A program made the position numbers and the translations under genes. From assembly GCA_013399305.1 (NCBI GenBank), contig VXAI01000092.1, positions 322,372-386,371 of the forward strand: DNA of 64,000 bases, read 5' to 3'. The notes below the pieces were generated by a model, which was given only the letters and a program-made list of their open reading frames with translations, had not been told where the DNA came from and did no database searches. This document shows positions 1 through 12,400 of the stretch, piece after piece (the first letter of the stretch is position 1; the number at the start of each line of letters is the position of its first letter). Source of the DNA: Rostratula benghalensis (lineage: Eukaryota; Chordata; Aves; Charadriiformes; Rostratulidae).

Positions 1-9
1 GGACAGATA

Positions 10-175
10 AAGACATATATGCCTGTAAGAACATGTACACATTGTTATCCTCTTTTAGACACAAGGAAACTGAGGACCAGTGAAGTGTTACTCAAGGCCA
101 CACACCAATGTCAAGTGAAGTCTAAAATCCAAGAACTCTTGTTCCTTTCTCCAAAGCACGTTGCCTCCACACAGA
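10..175 (-). repeat. Degraded MIR (tRNA-derived SINE) copy
   Basis: The stretch carries the reverse complement of the MIR core in the right order: a TATCCTCTTTTAGACA-like segment, then AGGAAACTGAGG, then a TCAAGGCCACACA-like segment. These correspond to the familiar 'cattttacag ... gaaactgagg ... caaggtcacac' landmarks. It is diverged, as expected for an element active before the bird-mammal split. Called from remembered consensus landmarks. Confidence 0.6.
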
Positions 176-2094
176 TATGTCTGGCAAGGCCATTGGCAAT
201 ACTTAGAGTGCAAGAATGCAATATTTCAAAGTAATACACTTTTGCGTTTTCACAGACTTATTTTTTCCATCTGTTTGTTGCCTGTCTATAAGGTTTCTGA
301 TTAAGATCAAGGAAGTAAAATAGGAAATCTTGGCCAGGAAGGCAAAAGCATAGCTTTTATGGGGAACAAATGGGAAAGGTGAATTACCCTTCTAAGATGG
401 GAAATAGGGTAAGAAACTCTAGAAAGTGACAGGCAGAGAATGCAGTTCAATAAACAGTTTGCAGACTATTCTTCTCACAAGAAGTTATCAGTAAAGCAGT
501 TGCCTTTTAAAATATCTTGAAAGAATAGGTGGAACAGATATGTTTTTGAAATCTTTCTCCCTCTGTATTATTCCCTATTTTCTTGTCTGTGATTTCTGTC
601 CCCTCAGTGACAACATAACTATTCAAATGAGTCAGTATCCCTGAAGGATACTGATAAGACTCATCCATCATAAGCGATAGCAGGTTCACTTGGCAGCTTG
701 TAGAAGGTGACGATTTCTTGGCATTTAAAATAATGTCTATGCTCCTTTGCTCCACTAGGCTCTTGTTGAAGGAGTGGAAACCTCTGGCAAGGGTTAGAAA
801 TAATATTTTTTCTTACACATATATTTTCTTCTCATATGTATATTTTCTTCTCCCCCACAAACCAGTTGCCATTTTGGATTAATGTAAAATGGAACAACCA
901 TTGTCCTAGGGGGGGCATTTTACTTTCTCTCTTCTCACAAATTTGTCCCTTGGGTGCCCTATCTACCTGGTCTCACCTCACTTTCTGAACTGATTGGATA
1001 AGAGTTGGACTTACATGTAGCATAATGGAAAATATGGACAGACTAGGAGGTTTTCACTGCATCATGATACATGACTTATAGACTTTGACTATCTCAATAT
1101 TTTTTGAGTGTAACTATTTGTTATTTATGGGGCGAATGCTATTTGAAGGTTTCCTGGCAATGCACTCAGCACAGGGGAGGAGTGGCTGATGGTGAAGGAT
1201 GCCATGTAAGCACCATATGGTGCAGAGACCTCTTTTAAGCTTGATATCTGGAAGGCAGGGATTCGTAGGTACAGGGTGAAATAAGTTTGAATATTCAATA
1301 TAATGTGATTGCTTAAGTACTGAGCTAAAATACTTGTTTTAAAAGATACTGCCTTGGGGAGAGTATGGTTTGCGTTTCTGTTTTCACATATTTGCCCTTA
1401 GTGTGGCACAGCTTTATGGGCTCATCTCTGGCCTGTCTGTGGATTTGTTTCTTTGTTAACTGCTAGATGCACATGCCACATTCGTTAAAAAATACCATTA
1501 TTCACTTTGTGCAGACTGCTTTGATGCCAATATGTGTAATTTGTTGCATACACAGTGGCATTTTACCTTCACAATAGATTTCGGATGTTTTGCTTTCAAG
1601 TGTACAAAATAGTTTCAGCTTACACTATAAATCTGTACTTAGTCTTTCCATGCCTTTAGCAGAGGAAGGTAAAACCTATTCTGGTAAAACCAAAATAAGC
1701 ATTGATTTTCCTTTTCCACGTTTCCCTCACCTCTCTTTAAGCTTAGCAGTAAGCTTATTTGTTAGTAAGTAGTAAATGATAGTGCCATAACATTGCCTAA
1801 TCTGTTATGAGAAGACATTCTTAAAGACATCTTCACTTCACCATTCTCATTGAGAAAGCTGGCAAACAAAAACGGCAGGATATCTGCACACACACTAGTG
1901 CTGTATTTGCTTTGGCATCCCTGTTGCATCAATTTAGTGTGTCACAGAAATGAGTAAGCCTTCTGGAGAGAAGATAAAGATTATGCTACCTAGTCAGTTC
2001 TATACCTAAAAGTCACCTTTATAGGTGAGGATAGGACAGTGAGGATGATGAGAAAACAAAAGACACCTTGAGAGCAAGGAAGTTGGATATTCTG

Positions 2095-2290
2095 ATCCTT
2101 TCCATATCTTTCAAAGGCTTTCTGAGTGACTTAGGGAACAATTTGACCTAATTTCTTCTCACTTTCTTATTTGCAATGTGGGAAGGTTATATTGCTCACC
2201 TCAGAGGGATGTTGTGGGGTTAATTACGTGAGGTTAAATATGACAATTGACAAATGTTCGTAAAGAGTTAGGAAATCATCAGACAGAATG
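2095..2290 (+). repeat. Degraded MIR (tRNA-derived SINE) copy
   Basis: In sense order the stretch shows MIR landmarks: GAGTGACTTAGGGAACAAT, a CTTCTCACTTTC-like segment, GCAATGTGGGAAGGTTA, ACCTCAGAGGGATGTTGTG, then GGTTAATTACGTGAGGTTAA and a GTAAAGAGTTAGGAA tail. These match the pattern 'gtgacttgggcaa ... ctcatctgtaaaatgggg ... acctcatagggttgttgtgagg'. It lies in the RGS22 intron upstream of the exon at 2869. Confidence 0.7.
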
Positions 2291-2868
2291 TGAAAAGTTG
2301 CAGCCTTAGTAAAACACTGAACCAATGTGAAAATGACAAATAATTAATCACCAGAGTAGTTTAGCAAGGGTTACAATGCTTTGTCCTTCACTGTAAAATT
2401 TTTAAATCAGATCGCCTGTTCTGCTAACACGTATACCATAGCTTATTCACAGCTACTGGATTGAGCTGGATTTAACCATGACAATCCTATGTTCCACATT
2501 ATACCTGAGACCAAATTGGAGAATCACAAAGGCCTCCTTGTCTTTTGACATGCTGTGTTGCTGATCTGCCCTCTCACTTAGCTGTATTTTTGAGCAGGTA
2601 TTGAATCTGAAAGGAAGCTAGTCAGCAGGAGTGTAGGGGTCAGGAAACTCCAATTAGGATAAAAAATAATTTTAAAAAGCAGTATCTTCTGCTATTTTTT
2701 ATTATGACCAACATGATGAATTATGAAGCTGGGCATTACAAAACATTACCGCATTTCTGCATTATTGCACTCATTTCCAATGACAATTTTTGCGTCCTTA
2801 GACTTTGCTTTTTACTTCAGTTCAGTAACTATTGTTTCCATCTAATTTTGAGTTCTTATTATTGTCAG

Positions 2869-2967
2869 GTTAAAGAAGTGGAGACAAAACCCATCAGCAG
2901 TGCTTTGGTAGATGGGATTAGTGTGGAGACAGGATCAGCACCATTTTCAGAAGGATATGGGTTGCAG
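2869..2967 (+). CDS. RGS22: RGS22 third-from-last coding exon
   Basis: The exon has an acceptor ending TTGTCAG and a strong GTGAGT donor. It is 99 nt with phase 0 at both ends, so it could be skipped without a frameshift. It encodes 33 residues beginning VKEVETKPISSALVDG and ending EGYGLQ. The frame stays open on both sides of the exon, so the splice sites define its limits. Confidence 0.65.
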
Positions 2968-4849
2968 GTGAGTAATAAAAATGTTACTACAGATACAGTA
3001 CAGATAGAGTTCAAGAGAGATAAAATGATCTTGGGAGAATAAGAAGTTTCAGTTTGGCTTGGAATATTGCTGTCACGTGGTTCTTTAATTACTGTTATTT
3101 CATGTCATGCAGGAGTAAATCACACTTTGGCCACTGCTTGTATTCCACAGAGCTCTTCCCATGGCATTACATTAGCAATGAGTAGAATATAGAAACAGGC
3201 AGTCTGAAATATCACCAAAATCTGAAATCACAGTGCAAACTGCATAGGTAAACTTACATTCTTACCTTTTCACTTTTGCTCATACCTATTAAAAAAAAAA
3301 AAAAGAAAATAAAATAATAATAATAATAATAAAAGAGTGAGTTGAGTGAGCCAGTATATCAATATCACAAGCCTAAGCCCTCAAGAAGTGGCAAAGTGGC
3401 AAGTAACTGCAGAAAGAGCAATAACCTTACAGAGCAGTTTCTTCCCCAAGCCCCTTTCCAAGCCCAAGATGCTGGAAGTTCTTCCCGAGTCACGACATGA
3501 CAAATTTGCCCCAAACTTCTCTTGCTGTAAGGAAAAGAAAAGCCCAAATAAAAGTACAGTTCGCAAATTGATTTGGGAAAGGAACCTAAAATTTACATGG
3601 AACCTGAACTGTGGATGATCCGATGTAAAGAGCAACATTTGTTCCTTAGACAAGGAAAAGATGACATCTCCAATTGCTCTGCCTCCAGTGGCAGCAGCAT
3701 TCTGCTGGAGAGCACAGGCAGAAAGAACCGTGAGGTTAATGAGACCTTCGATGACTTCAGAAAGGACACACTGGAAGGATGTGGCAGGGAGATAAAATCA
3801 AGTCATCAATAGCACAAAAGACTGATGTTTTGGGGAGGGGAAAGGTCTGCTGTATTTAGGTGTTGAAAATGACAGAAGAGACAATAGGACTCTGACCAGG
3901 GGTGGAGAATAAATGAATGTAAACATCATATCTGTCAAACTTGCTTAAATTGCATTTCATGGTGTTTTGAGATTCACTTATTTGCAGCAACAGTATTTTT
4001 CACACAGTTTCAGTATTGTCATGACAAAACTTCTCCTCTTGATAACTGTGATTATTCAATAACAGGAATATAACATAAACATTTTTTTTTGTCTCACTGT
4101 TGAAATGGACCAGGAACTACCAGTGATATGGTCTGGAGGTTGATGGTTTTTAATGGTATCTTGCAGACTTCGTGGTCCTATTCCAAGTACATAGAAGCCT
4201 TGGAACGGGAGAGAATACACCTTAAAATGCAAGAAGATCTGGAGAAAAACTCATCATCATTCCTTACAGGTTGTTAACCAAGCTCTGTAGTTCAAGAGGA
4301 CAAGCTTATAGCTTAGGTGAAATTCTCTCACCATAAGGAATTTTTTGTTCTTCTTTGGAGCTACGTACATAAATCCCCACCCTGCTTACACTGTCTGCAG
4401 AGGATTTGCTCTCTGCACTGTACTCACGACTGATAAGCTTTCTAAGAAAGGGAAAATTAAAGTTGGAGGGTATCAGCATTGTCTTTACTGCACAGGTCCT
4501 GCTGCAGAGAAGAATATAGCCATTTCTTCATTCTGCTTGTGGCATGGCAATCCTATTTTTGGGGATGTAAGAGGCATTGTCTCATCCTCCTACAAGCTGG
4601 GTACATCCTCTTAGGTCTTCCCCAAGTATATTATGACCTGTTTGTTCATTAAATAACTCAATTTAGAAGTAGGGCTAGCAATAGCACTGTAATATTAAAA
4701 ACATTCAGTTTCATTTAATTTTAATTTTCTTTCCATACACAGGTGCTTCATCTATGTCCTTCCCAAAGCCTGGAAACTCTGAAAAATCTACCATTTCTCC
4801 AAAGAGTAGTATGATTTTGGAGAAACACTCAAATCTTCCCAAGAAATAG
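2869..4849 (+). CDS. RGS22: RGS22 3' end: last three coding exons (partial gene)
   Basis: Three exons join in phase into the C-terminus of a protein: 2869-2967 (33 codons, phase 0 at both ends), 4167-4269 (34 codons plus one base) and 4743-4849, ending at TAG 4847-4849. Each has an AG acceptor, and the internal ends have GT donors. The G ending the second exon plus GT opening the third makes a Gly codon. The product is hydrophilic: a charged helical stretch (SKYIEALERERIHLKMQEDL) and then a Ser/Pro/Lys-rich tail, with no recognisable RGS box, which would lie upstream of the window. The RGS22 name rests on position and strand: in vertebrates RGS22 lies next to COX6C on its promoter side, in the same orientation, as here. 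RGS22 is an RGS-domain protein that binds G-alpha subunits, mainly in testis. The exon reading is firmer than the gene name. Confidence 0.68.
2968..4166 (+). other. RGS22 intron with A-rich microsatellite
   Basis: This intron lies between the two RGS22 exons. It includes an A-run followed by an AAT repeat (3291-3334). Short open frames on both strands at 3346-3812 have no splice or homology support. Confidence 0.45.
3291..3334 (+). repeat. Poly(A) plus (AAT)n microsatellite
   Basis: A run of about 14 A is followed by AAAT units and then six to seven AAT units. It looks like an old poly(A) tail that expanded into a microsatellite. Confidence 0.8.
4167..4269 (+). CDS. RGS22: RGS22 penultimate coding exon
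   Basis: The exon follows an acceptor ending TATCTTGCAG. It encodes a charged stretch that is probably alpha-helical (YIEALERERIHLKMQEDLEK) and then a run of serines. It ends one base into a Gly codon before GTTGTT, a weak donor. The fit with the next acceptor at 4743 supports the pair. Confidence 0.65.
4743..4849 (+). CDS. RGS22: RGS22 terminal coding exon with stop
   Basis: The acceptor is a pyrimidine-rich tract ending CATACACAG. The exon completes the split Gly codon and encodes a basic, Ser/Pro-rich tail (ending LEKHSNLPKK) before TAG at 4847-4849. No GTAAGT-type donor follows closely, and the 3' UTR continues in the same exon. Confidence 0.65.
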
Positions 4850-6045
4850 AAAGTGAGTACCAGACTGTCAAGAAGTGTGCTTTGAAATCTGGATTCTTAA
4901 AAGCTAGTTTTCCTGCTGCCTGTATTGATGCTCATTAGTAGCAAGTTATCCCACTCCAGATCACGTTTAAGTGAAGCTGTACAGACTCAACATGAAGGCA
5001 AGTTTATTTTTCACTCCAACCATGGTTAGTGGGCCTAATGTTGACCAGATGGAAAGTTTTTGCAAAATGGTAGTCTCTGAAATGCAGTTATCTAAACTTT
5101 CCAGTTTAAAATATTTTAAATAAGAGCATGAGATGACTGTAGGAAGCTCAGACACCATGGAGTTACTGGGAGGGGCCTGACACAGACCTAGGATTTTCTG
5201 TATGTGGCTTCAGCAAAAACTTCGGAATTTCTTCATCTTCCCTCATGTTGTCTTTCTGCCTTTTTATGACTTCCTCTAGTTAAAGTCATCCAGTCCTTAT
5301 CCATTGGACTATCCATTTCGCCATCCATTGGACCTTATTGCACCTCTGCAGATGTTACTGATTTCATACATTTACGCCTTTTTGTACTGCGGTTCTGCTT
5401 CACGTGCAGCCCTATCAGTGTGTGGAGGCCTTGCACAGGGACTTTGGTCCTGCTTGGTAGCTGAGAAACCTCCAGCTGGTCCCAGTCCCCAAAGAGGGCC
5501 TACAAAGCAGCTGAGTGAGTGAGTGGGAAAGCAGCTGGGTGGGAGACTGGCTGCTACTATGGACCATCCCAAGCACACATTGTTTCTCTTTTTTTTAATG
5601 AATTTATTGAAGAACTGTTCTGACTATTTCAACTGGCTACAACCCAACAATGACTTTCTGTTACCTTTTGCAGGCAGATTAAAATCTCTCTGAGGAAGGG
5701 AATGCAGAGACATTTAATGGAGGTGCGCAGGAAGCACAAAAATAATGTGCATACAAGGTTTATCCTTACGTTTCCAGAGCAAGGATGACAACTTGGAATA
5801 ACCATGGAACATTAGTCTGGAGTAGAAGATAAACACCTTCCAGCTTGTTCCACATCAACACGATTGTGATACTGACTCTTGTGCTACTCATTTATCTAAT
5901 ACACCTTGAGGTGCAAGTCAGAGTAAGACTCCACTGAAGTATGCATGGTACAAACAACTAGGTGGTCTTGGTCCTAACAATCTTATAATCAAACCCAGTT
6001 CTTTAGTACCTGATCTAATAAATAAAAAAGTAAAACACTGCATTG
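4850..6045 (+). other. RGS22: RGS22 3' UTR
   Basis: This is non-coding sequence from the TAG to a poly(A) signal cluster near 6017-6026. No gene or recognisable repeat is seen inside it. The far end is inferred from the poly(A) signal, with cleavage expected about 15-25 nt beyond. Confidence 0.45.
6017..6026 (+). promoter_or_regulatory. Poly(A) signal, probable RGS22 3' end
   Basis: Two overlapping AATAAA hexamers (6017-6022 and 6021-6026) are followed by a GT-rich stretch at about 6063-6086, the usual downstream element. It is the first good hexamer after the RGS22 stop codon. Confidence 0.5.
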
Positions 6046-7867
6046 AACTGACAGCCCTGAAGCAGTGTGTCTTGGTGCATTATGTTCTCAGGCCTGCCAT
6101 TCATGCAGCTTCCATTTGTCAAGGATAATCGAAGAGGTGTCTGAGCTACCGTAAAATCAAACCCTGTTGTGGTTTGCCCCCAGTCTGGTCTGATAGTTGA
6201 TCCAAAGGTACACCTCCTGCCTCATTTCTGAGTATCGATCAACAAGAAAGGCTTAAAATACACCAGGGAGACTGAGATACATCAGATGCGATTGAGAACT
6301 TTTGTAGCATGTCATTCCCCCCATGACGTTAGTCAATGTAAGGTTGCAAGAGCTCTTGTGTAGCTCTCCCTACGTTTTTGTTTCTTTTTACAGTTTTAAG
6401 AGTTTTAAAAAGAATTGGGGCAGAGTTGATGTGGGGACCAGGGCCAAAGGATTAATTGCAGAGTTAAGAGGGGGCAGGGGCAGAAGTAACTGTTAGGCAG
6501 GGGACAGGATAATGATAGACCTCTCCACATTCTTCAGACCACTTTAAACACTACTCCCTGGTCACAAAGTTGTTGGCTCCGTTCTTCTCTACATGTGTGT
6601 AACGCATGTAAGAGAAAGGCAGTTCAGGGAACTCCAGCTTGCCAAGTTTCTGAGGACTACCCCTGAGTTAGGGAAAGGATTGTCTTCCACTTCCCCTCCC
6701 AACCTCTTGGACAGGGAGAACAAGCCATGAAGCCCTGTATCAGTTGTCAGAAGGTTCTTCACTTGGAGCTCTTAGATCATTCTGCTACAGACCATTCACG
6801 AGTGCTTTCCTCCTCAATGTTAAGTGGCAGCTAGGGTCAACCAATAGTCTTTTTATTTTTCACTCTTGACACAATGACCAAGAATTGTAGGGTAGTTCCA
6901 TCAAGACCTGCTTCAGATGGGCTGGCAGAGAAGAAAGACACTCACTTGTACTGGTATAGTTGCCCTGCTCATATATCCTCACAGAAGGAGCAAGGGAGAT
7001 CATCAGTTCAGTTCCTGCTTTCGCCACAATTCAGAGGCAGAGTTTGCTTCATGCTTATCTCCATTCCTTCTGTGTTTGGGTTGTTTGCTTGTGTGACGTT
7101 ACCCAAGAAAGATGTTTTGGGTGGAAGCCACAAGGGAGTAAAACATAACACTCTTGTCCCTGTATTTCATGTTTTCCCAAATTTCACAGAGGTAGGAAAC
7201 GTTCATGCTCAGTACATCTGAGGAGGGTGGAATGTAGCATCTTGTAGTGAGCAGAGCACATGTGGTACTGTGTGGCCTACCACTCATTAATGTGAAAGGC
7301 AAAGAAGAAGCACGAAATGCCATAAACGCAGTGATGTATCTCAGTATAAAAAACACATGAGAGGCCACCTTCTACTGCTGTAGTCAGTACAGTGCATGCA
7401 ACCAAATGCTGGAGCGTGGCAGCCAGTTTCTGTTTTGTTCTATTCTGCCTTCATAGCATTTTGAGACAGTTAAATAACATGTGGGCAACGGTCATCTTAT
7501 GGTGGTAGCTTTGACCTGAATCATACTTGGATTACTCCTAAAATGAAAAATATTATCCAGATATTTGTCACAGATGATAAAACTCCTTGTGAATATGCTC
7601 TAGCCTTGCCAAACTGTTAATAAAAATTTACCAGCCTACGCAAAAACTACTGTCCCAGACAGTTACTATGATTAATACCATACATGTCTATCAAACTTAA
7701 AAAAAACAAATGAAAAAAGTACTTCGTGTACTTTGATGGGTGAGTACAATTTTGCAAACCAGCTTTATCCACTCAAAGTTCTGCAAACTAATGGTACCCT
7801 CAATCCAGTTTGCAGTTTTGTCTCCATTTTAACTGAAAAATATATTTGTGTATATGTATCTATGTAT

Positions 7868-7890
7868 ACACACACACACACACACACACA
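7868..7890 (+). repeat. (AC)n microsatellite
   Basis: There are eleven and a half uninterrupted AC units, preceded by TATGTATCTATG-type sequence, so it was probably a compound TG/TA/CA repeat. Confidence 0.95.
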
Positions 7891-8319
7891 GAGCCATTTA
7901 TAGGCCACGAGGAGGATGCAGCTGAAGAGGATCACAGTTATTAGTATTTCTGGAAATACATGTCATATCAATATGCCCAGTTTATGTGTGTGTTGTAAAG
8001 AAATATCAAGCAATTTGACAAGGGGATATATTAAGAAGCAGGACACTTTCACTTCTGGGTTACTGAATCTAATCTGATGCAATGGCAGATACCCCACATA
8101 GATAACTGCTATGTGATGATTCACCTGAAATGGAATGGTAGATTTAGGCTCATCCTGAGGGACCCTGTAATGACTATTGCTGGTTCCAGCAGTAAGCCTG
8201 AGAACTGAACAGGTACAGAGACTAACTGTTATTGTTCTAAATGATGACTATCACTTCTGTGATACAGCACTCTCTGCTTGTGCTGCTATTGCCTTTTTAT
8301 CTTGTTCTTGAGATTTAGA

Positions 8320-8440
8320 TTCATAGAATGGTTCAGGTTGGAAGAGACCTTAAAGATCATCGAGTCCCAACTCTGCTGCCACAGGCAGGGACATCTCTCA
8401 CTAGACCAGGTTGCTGGTCTTGCTCAGGTTGCTCATGTAC
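8320..8440 (-). mobile_element. CR1 LINE 3' fragment
   Basis: The top strand reads TCATAGAATGGTTCAGGTTG, then AAGAGACCTTAAAGATCATC, then GGCAGGGACATCTCTCACTA and GACCAGGTTGCT. This is the reverse complement of the avian CR1 3' end with one copy of the terminal ATTCTATGA unit. It is a 5'-truncated, dead copy inserted in antisense. Past about 8412 it diverges after a local duplication of AGGTTGCT. Confidence 0.9.
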
Positions 8441-9421
8441 CACCTATGTCAGCTCAGGGTTTTAAAGGGCAAGAAAAGTTTTACCCAACAAGCCTAGGAC
8501 TTCTCCCTTTAGATAACTAAAACTTTGTTCACAGCAGAGCAGCTGTCTGTGGAGTTTGCTGCTACAGACAATAAAAACAATTCTCAAAACCTGCAAACCC
8601 AGAAAATCTTCTTGATGGGTTTATACTCTAGTGGCGTTCAAAACACACAGTCTGATCATATTCTTTCAGACTTACTTTTTGTGTTTGCTCCCAAGAAGTG
8701 CAACATAATGGAACTATTTTGGAAATTTTTGAAGCTGTCACTTGGATTCATAAATATTTACACTGAGATGCTATTACTGTGTGTTTCACTTTTCTCTTAT
8801 CAGACCTGGTATATTTATTAAAACATTTTATAATCTTCAAGGGTGCAGTCCTGAAGTTACTCATTCAAATACTTTTGACACCAACATAAGCTGTGACTCA
8901 CACTTCAGGAAGGGGCTTTATACACTTTGCTTTGACTTCTCTCCTGCTCCTGCAAGACACATGTATGTATCAGACTACGAGACTATTCCTTAAAATATGT
9001 AGTGCCAGTTTATGTTATTAAGGTGCACACTTACAGTGGTTTACAAGAGTGATAGCGGTGGTCACCAGGCCAGCTAAAAAGGGGCAAAATGCTTCTCATT
9101 TGTGTTGGTATGATGTTGCTCTGTCATTGCCTACATACTCTGCATGCTCTCTTTTTAGTGGCTGTCTGTTAAAGTACTGTTAATGGGGAACAGGCTTAGG
9201 GCCTTAGCTGTGGCTTTGTTTGTCCCTTTCAAGGTGTGGAAATCTAGTATTTAATCATCAGGCACTGAGATCAGCAGACACAGCAGCAGAACTGGATTTA
9301 GCAGCCCCAGTTTCCAACGTTGATTCTCTCGGTACACAGTACTGGGCGGCCAGGGCCCCACAGTTTTTTGCCACACCTTCTACATCTGTCATTGTGACTC
9401 ACTTTGTAAATAAGTTTGACT

Positions 9422-9446
9422 TAAAAAAAAAAAAAAGAGAGAGAGA
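9422..9446 (+). repeat. Poly(A) and (GA)n simple repeat
   Basis: A run of about 14 A is followed directly by GAGAGAGAGA. It resembles a decayed retroposon tail, but no element can be recognised upstream. Confidence 0.7.
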
Positions 9447-12400
9447 AACTGGCATCAATGAAGTCTACAGGTAAAAGCATCAATGAACTAGGTAGTTTCA
9501 TAAATGTGGGACCTTCAGTTCCCTGCTGTTGAGAACACTTAAAAATGGCAGATGTCGCCTTGTTGCTCCTTCTGTGCCTTTAGCCCTACACTGCTTTACA
9601 GACCTGGGGACATTTTCTACCCTCTACCCCTTGTGTATGTTGGTGAAATGGCCAGCCTCAATCCCACCCAGCACTATGGCTCAAAACTATTCACCTAAGC
9701 CTTGTATGTGTTTAAAAATGATTGAAAAGAGACCAGATGTTTCAAAGTTGTCCCAAACTTGGGCTGGAAAATCTTTAAATTATTTATGTTTCTAATATCA
9801 AATGCTGGGCCAAACTGATCGCTGTGCAGCTGTATGTGGCCAACAGAGCTGCTGTAATCTGCCTTGAATTTGACCTGTTTAAACTGCCCCATTACATTCA
9901 GCTGATGACTTTTGTTACTACCTTTCTGTAGAAATGCCTTTCGTCTGTCATTGTGAATCATGTCTGAATACAGCTAAGATGGGGTTAACTAGTATTTTGT
10001 TAAGCTTATGGAACGTTGCTGGTTTTAATACATTCAGTAGTTGCTGTAAAAATGTTAGGGAAAGACAAGTTTGAACAAAAATTTTAGATCTGGATCTGTA
10101 CTCACAGTTCAAACCTACCTCTAATGGTCTGATTTGGAGCATTCCCAGGATTTCTGAGAGTTATAATTCACATCTGTGTTTCTAACTCCTTCATGCATGA
10201 TTGTTTGAATGTGCACTTTTGGAACAGGTCCATGTCTAATAGGCTAAATTGTAGTTCCCAAATCAGAAGCCACATGGCATTGCTATATAGTTTTTTCATT
10301 TTTCCTCTTATTATGTAGCCTTCAAATAAGGTTCTGTCAGTCCAGCACATTGAATTAATACCAAACGCCAAAATCTACACTTTCTGCCTACCTGCTAATG
10401 AACTCATGCTTTTTGATTTCTACCAGTGATTTAGTAAAGCATTTGCACAACGGCCACGATGGAAACTTCTCTGCCAAGTAATAACTTATTAGAATGCTGG
10501 AGCAAATTGGAATTATGTAGGACCCACTAAGCTGTCCTAGTATGGCAAGGGTAGACAAGATATAGATGAGATTCTCTTTTAATATTCATTGAGCCAAGCT
10601 AATTTATACATCAAGCGCAGGCTGCATTTATTTGGACTTTCCTCTATTTCTCTACTAATTAAAATATTTTAGTTTTGTGGTAACATATGTGAAAGCGTTG
10701 ACAACGGCATTGCTTATTCCACATGTTAATTATGTATTTGTTCAGAGTATGCTGATGAACTGTGTGCATTTCTCATGTTAGGTTTTCATTTCATGTCAAA
10801 GGAAAAGTGGAAATGTAGTAAGCTCTGTACCATATGCGTATGAAAATCTTTTGTTGGCAAGAAGTTTAAAAAGAAAGTAATACTTGCTTCTCAGAAAAGG
10901 ATTTTTGAACAAAGCAAAGCAATTGTGCCATTAATGAGAAAGTTAAATGAAACAAATGACAAGGCAAGCAAGAAAAAAACAGAGCATCACACTCAAGGAA
11001 TGCACAGGCACACAATAGCTTATGCAATATTCCCCATCTCTCAAAGTCAGTAAATACAGAGATTTCACTGAGAATACTCAATATAATAGGCTGCGGTCCC
11101 TACGGCTCGATAAGTACAATCAACAAGCTTGTAGCAATCTCAGTAGTTTTCACCTGTAGGCAACTAAATGAATCTCATCCCAGCTATGTGACCCCACTGA
11201 CCAGCATTAGTTTCGTAAACCCCAGACCCTGAGTGGACTGAACAACACTCTTTCCAGAAAAAATGGGAATCAAATCTGTCACGGCTCTAGAGTAATTTAC
11301 ACCTTTACAGTTTTGTATGTGTGTGCAGGCATATAAACATGTCTATAAAATCTATACTTCATGTCTTCATGTGTATAGATATATATACACCTATACTTGG
11401 GTGCATACTTATATACACTATACACACATGCGTAAAATTACCTTGTTTGGTGTGTACTATTTTACTGCCATAGTCATGTAGGGCTTATGCTTGGTGTATA
11501 TCATCTTTTTCCTAATACAATATTGCAACCTTTTTCTTTTGTGTATTTTTTTGAAATGAAGGTCTTAAGGTCTTTACGCTTCATTAAAATGTTTGCATTC
11601 ATACTCATTTGCATTTGAGAGGACAGAGCCATTACACTTGCTTTGTGAGGAATATGACTCTTTCCAGAGGTCTGCGTGGCTGCTGGAAAGAAAAAATAAA
11701 TGCAATTTTTGGGAGATCTTTTTTCCTCTAGAAAGCATATGCAAGAAAAAATTAACTTTTGCTGTGTTTTTTCTCCCAAATGAGGAAGTAATTAACAGCA
11801 TGTGTTGGGTCACTCACTAAAGACTACGATAAATGATATACTGTTTTCAAGCTAATGAACTGAATACTGGATCTGAAAATGGAGAGTGTGTATGATTGTG
11901 GTCATCTTCTGGTTATGACCTTCCAGTTCAAAGACCATCTTAACTGCTGGCTCCTTGATCCTGAAATTTGTTGAGTATATTGAAACTTGTTCTCTTAATT
12001 CACATCTCTGAAGGTGCTCAGCACCTGGCAGCAGTAGGCCTTTGGAAAGCTGTCCAAAGGACAAAACCAGTGATCTTTTGCGTGTTTTCTTTTTTTTCTG
12101 ACCGAAACACCAGGAAAGCATGGCTTTATCACTGCAGCGCCACACCACACTTTATTAAAAAAAAAACAGGCAAACAACCAAAATCAAAACACAGAAATAC
12201 ATAGTCTTAGTTGGACTTGCCAAGGTAATGTAGTACTAATCACAGATTGTATTCTGAGACAAGGGTTGGAAACAAACTGCCCAGAGAGCTTTTGGTATCC
12301 TTATTGTCATCAGAGGGTTTCTAAAAACAGATAAGATACGCACATCTGCCAGGAATGACTACGTATTTTCAGACCCATATTGGGGCAGGGGAGTGAGTAG

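Larger units (their letters stand above)
1..2868 (+). other. RGS22 intron (partial)
   Basis: This is presumed intron upstream of the 2869 exon. It holds two old MIR copies (10-175 and 2095-2290). The remaining sequence is AT-rich and shows no coding exon with credible splice sites on either strand. Confidence 0.45.

Noticed and set aside
3346..3812. Overlapping open frames on both strands in the RGS22 intron
   Set aside because: They lie between two well-phased exons, lack splice sites in phase, and have no recognisable motif.
6874..7368. 115-codon plus and 89-codon minus open frames upstream of COX6C
   Set aside because: They overlap each other, have no domain or signal features, and sit in an otherwise gene-free, AT-rich interval.
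11310..11435. TA/CA-rich patch considered as a microsatellite or promoter
   Set aside because: Units are too irregular for a true tandem repeat, and no CpG, exon or transcript feature is nearby.
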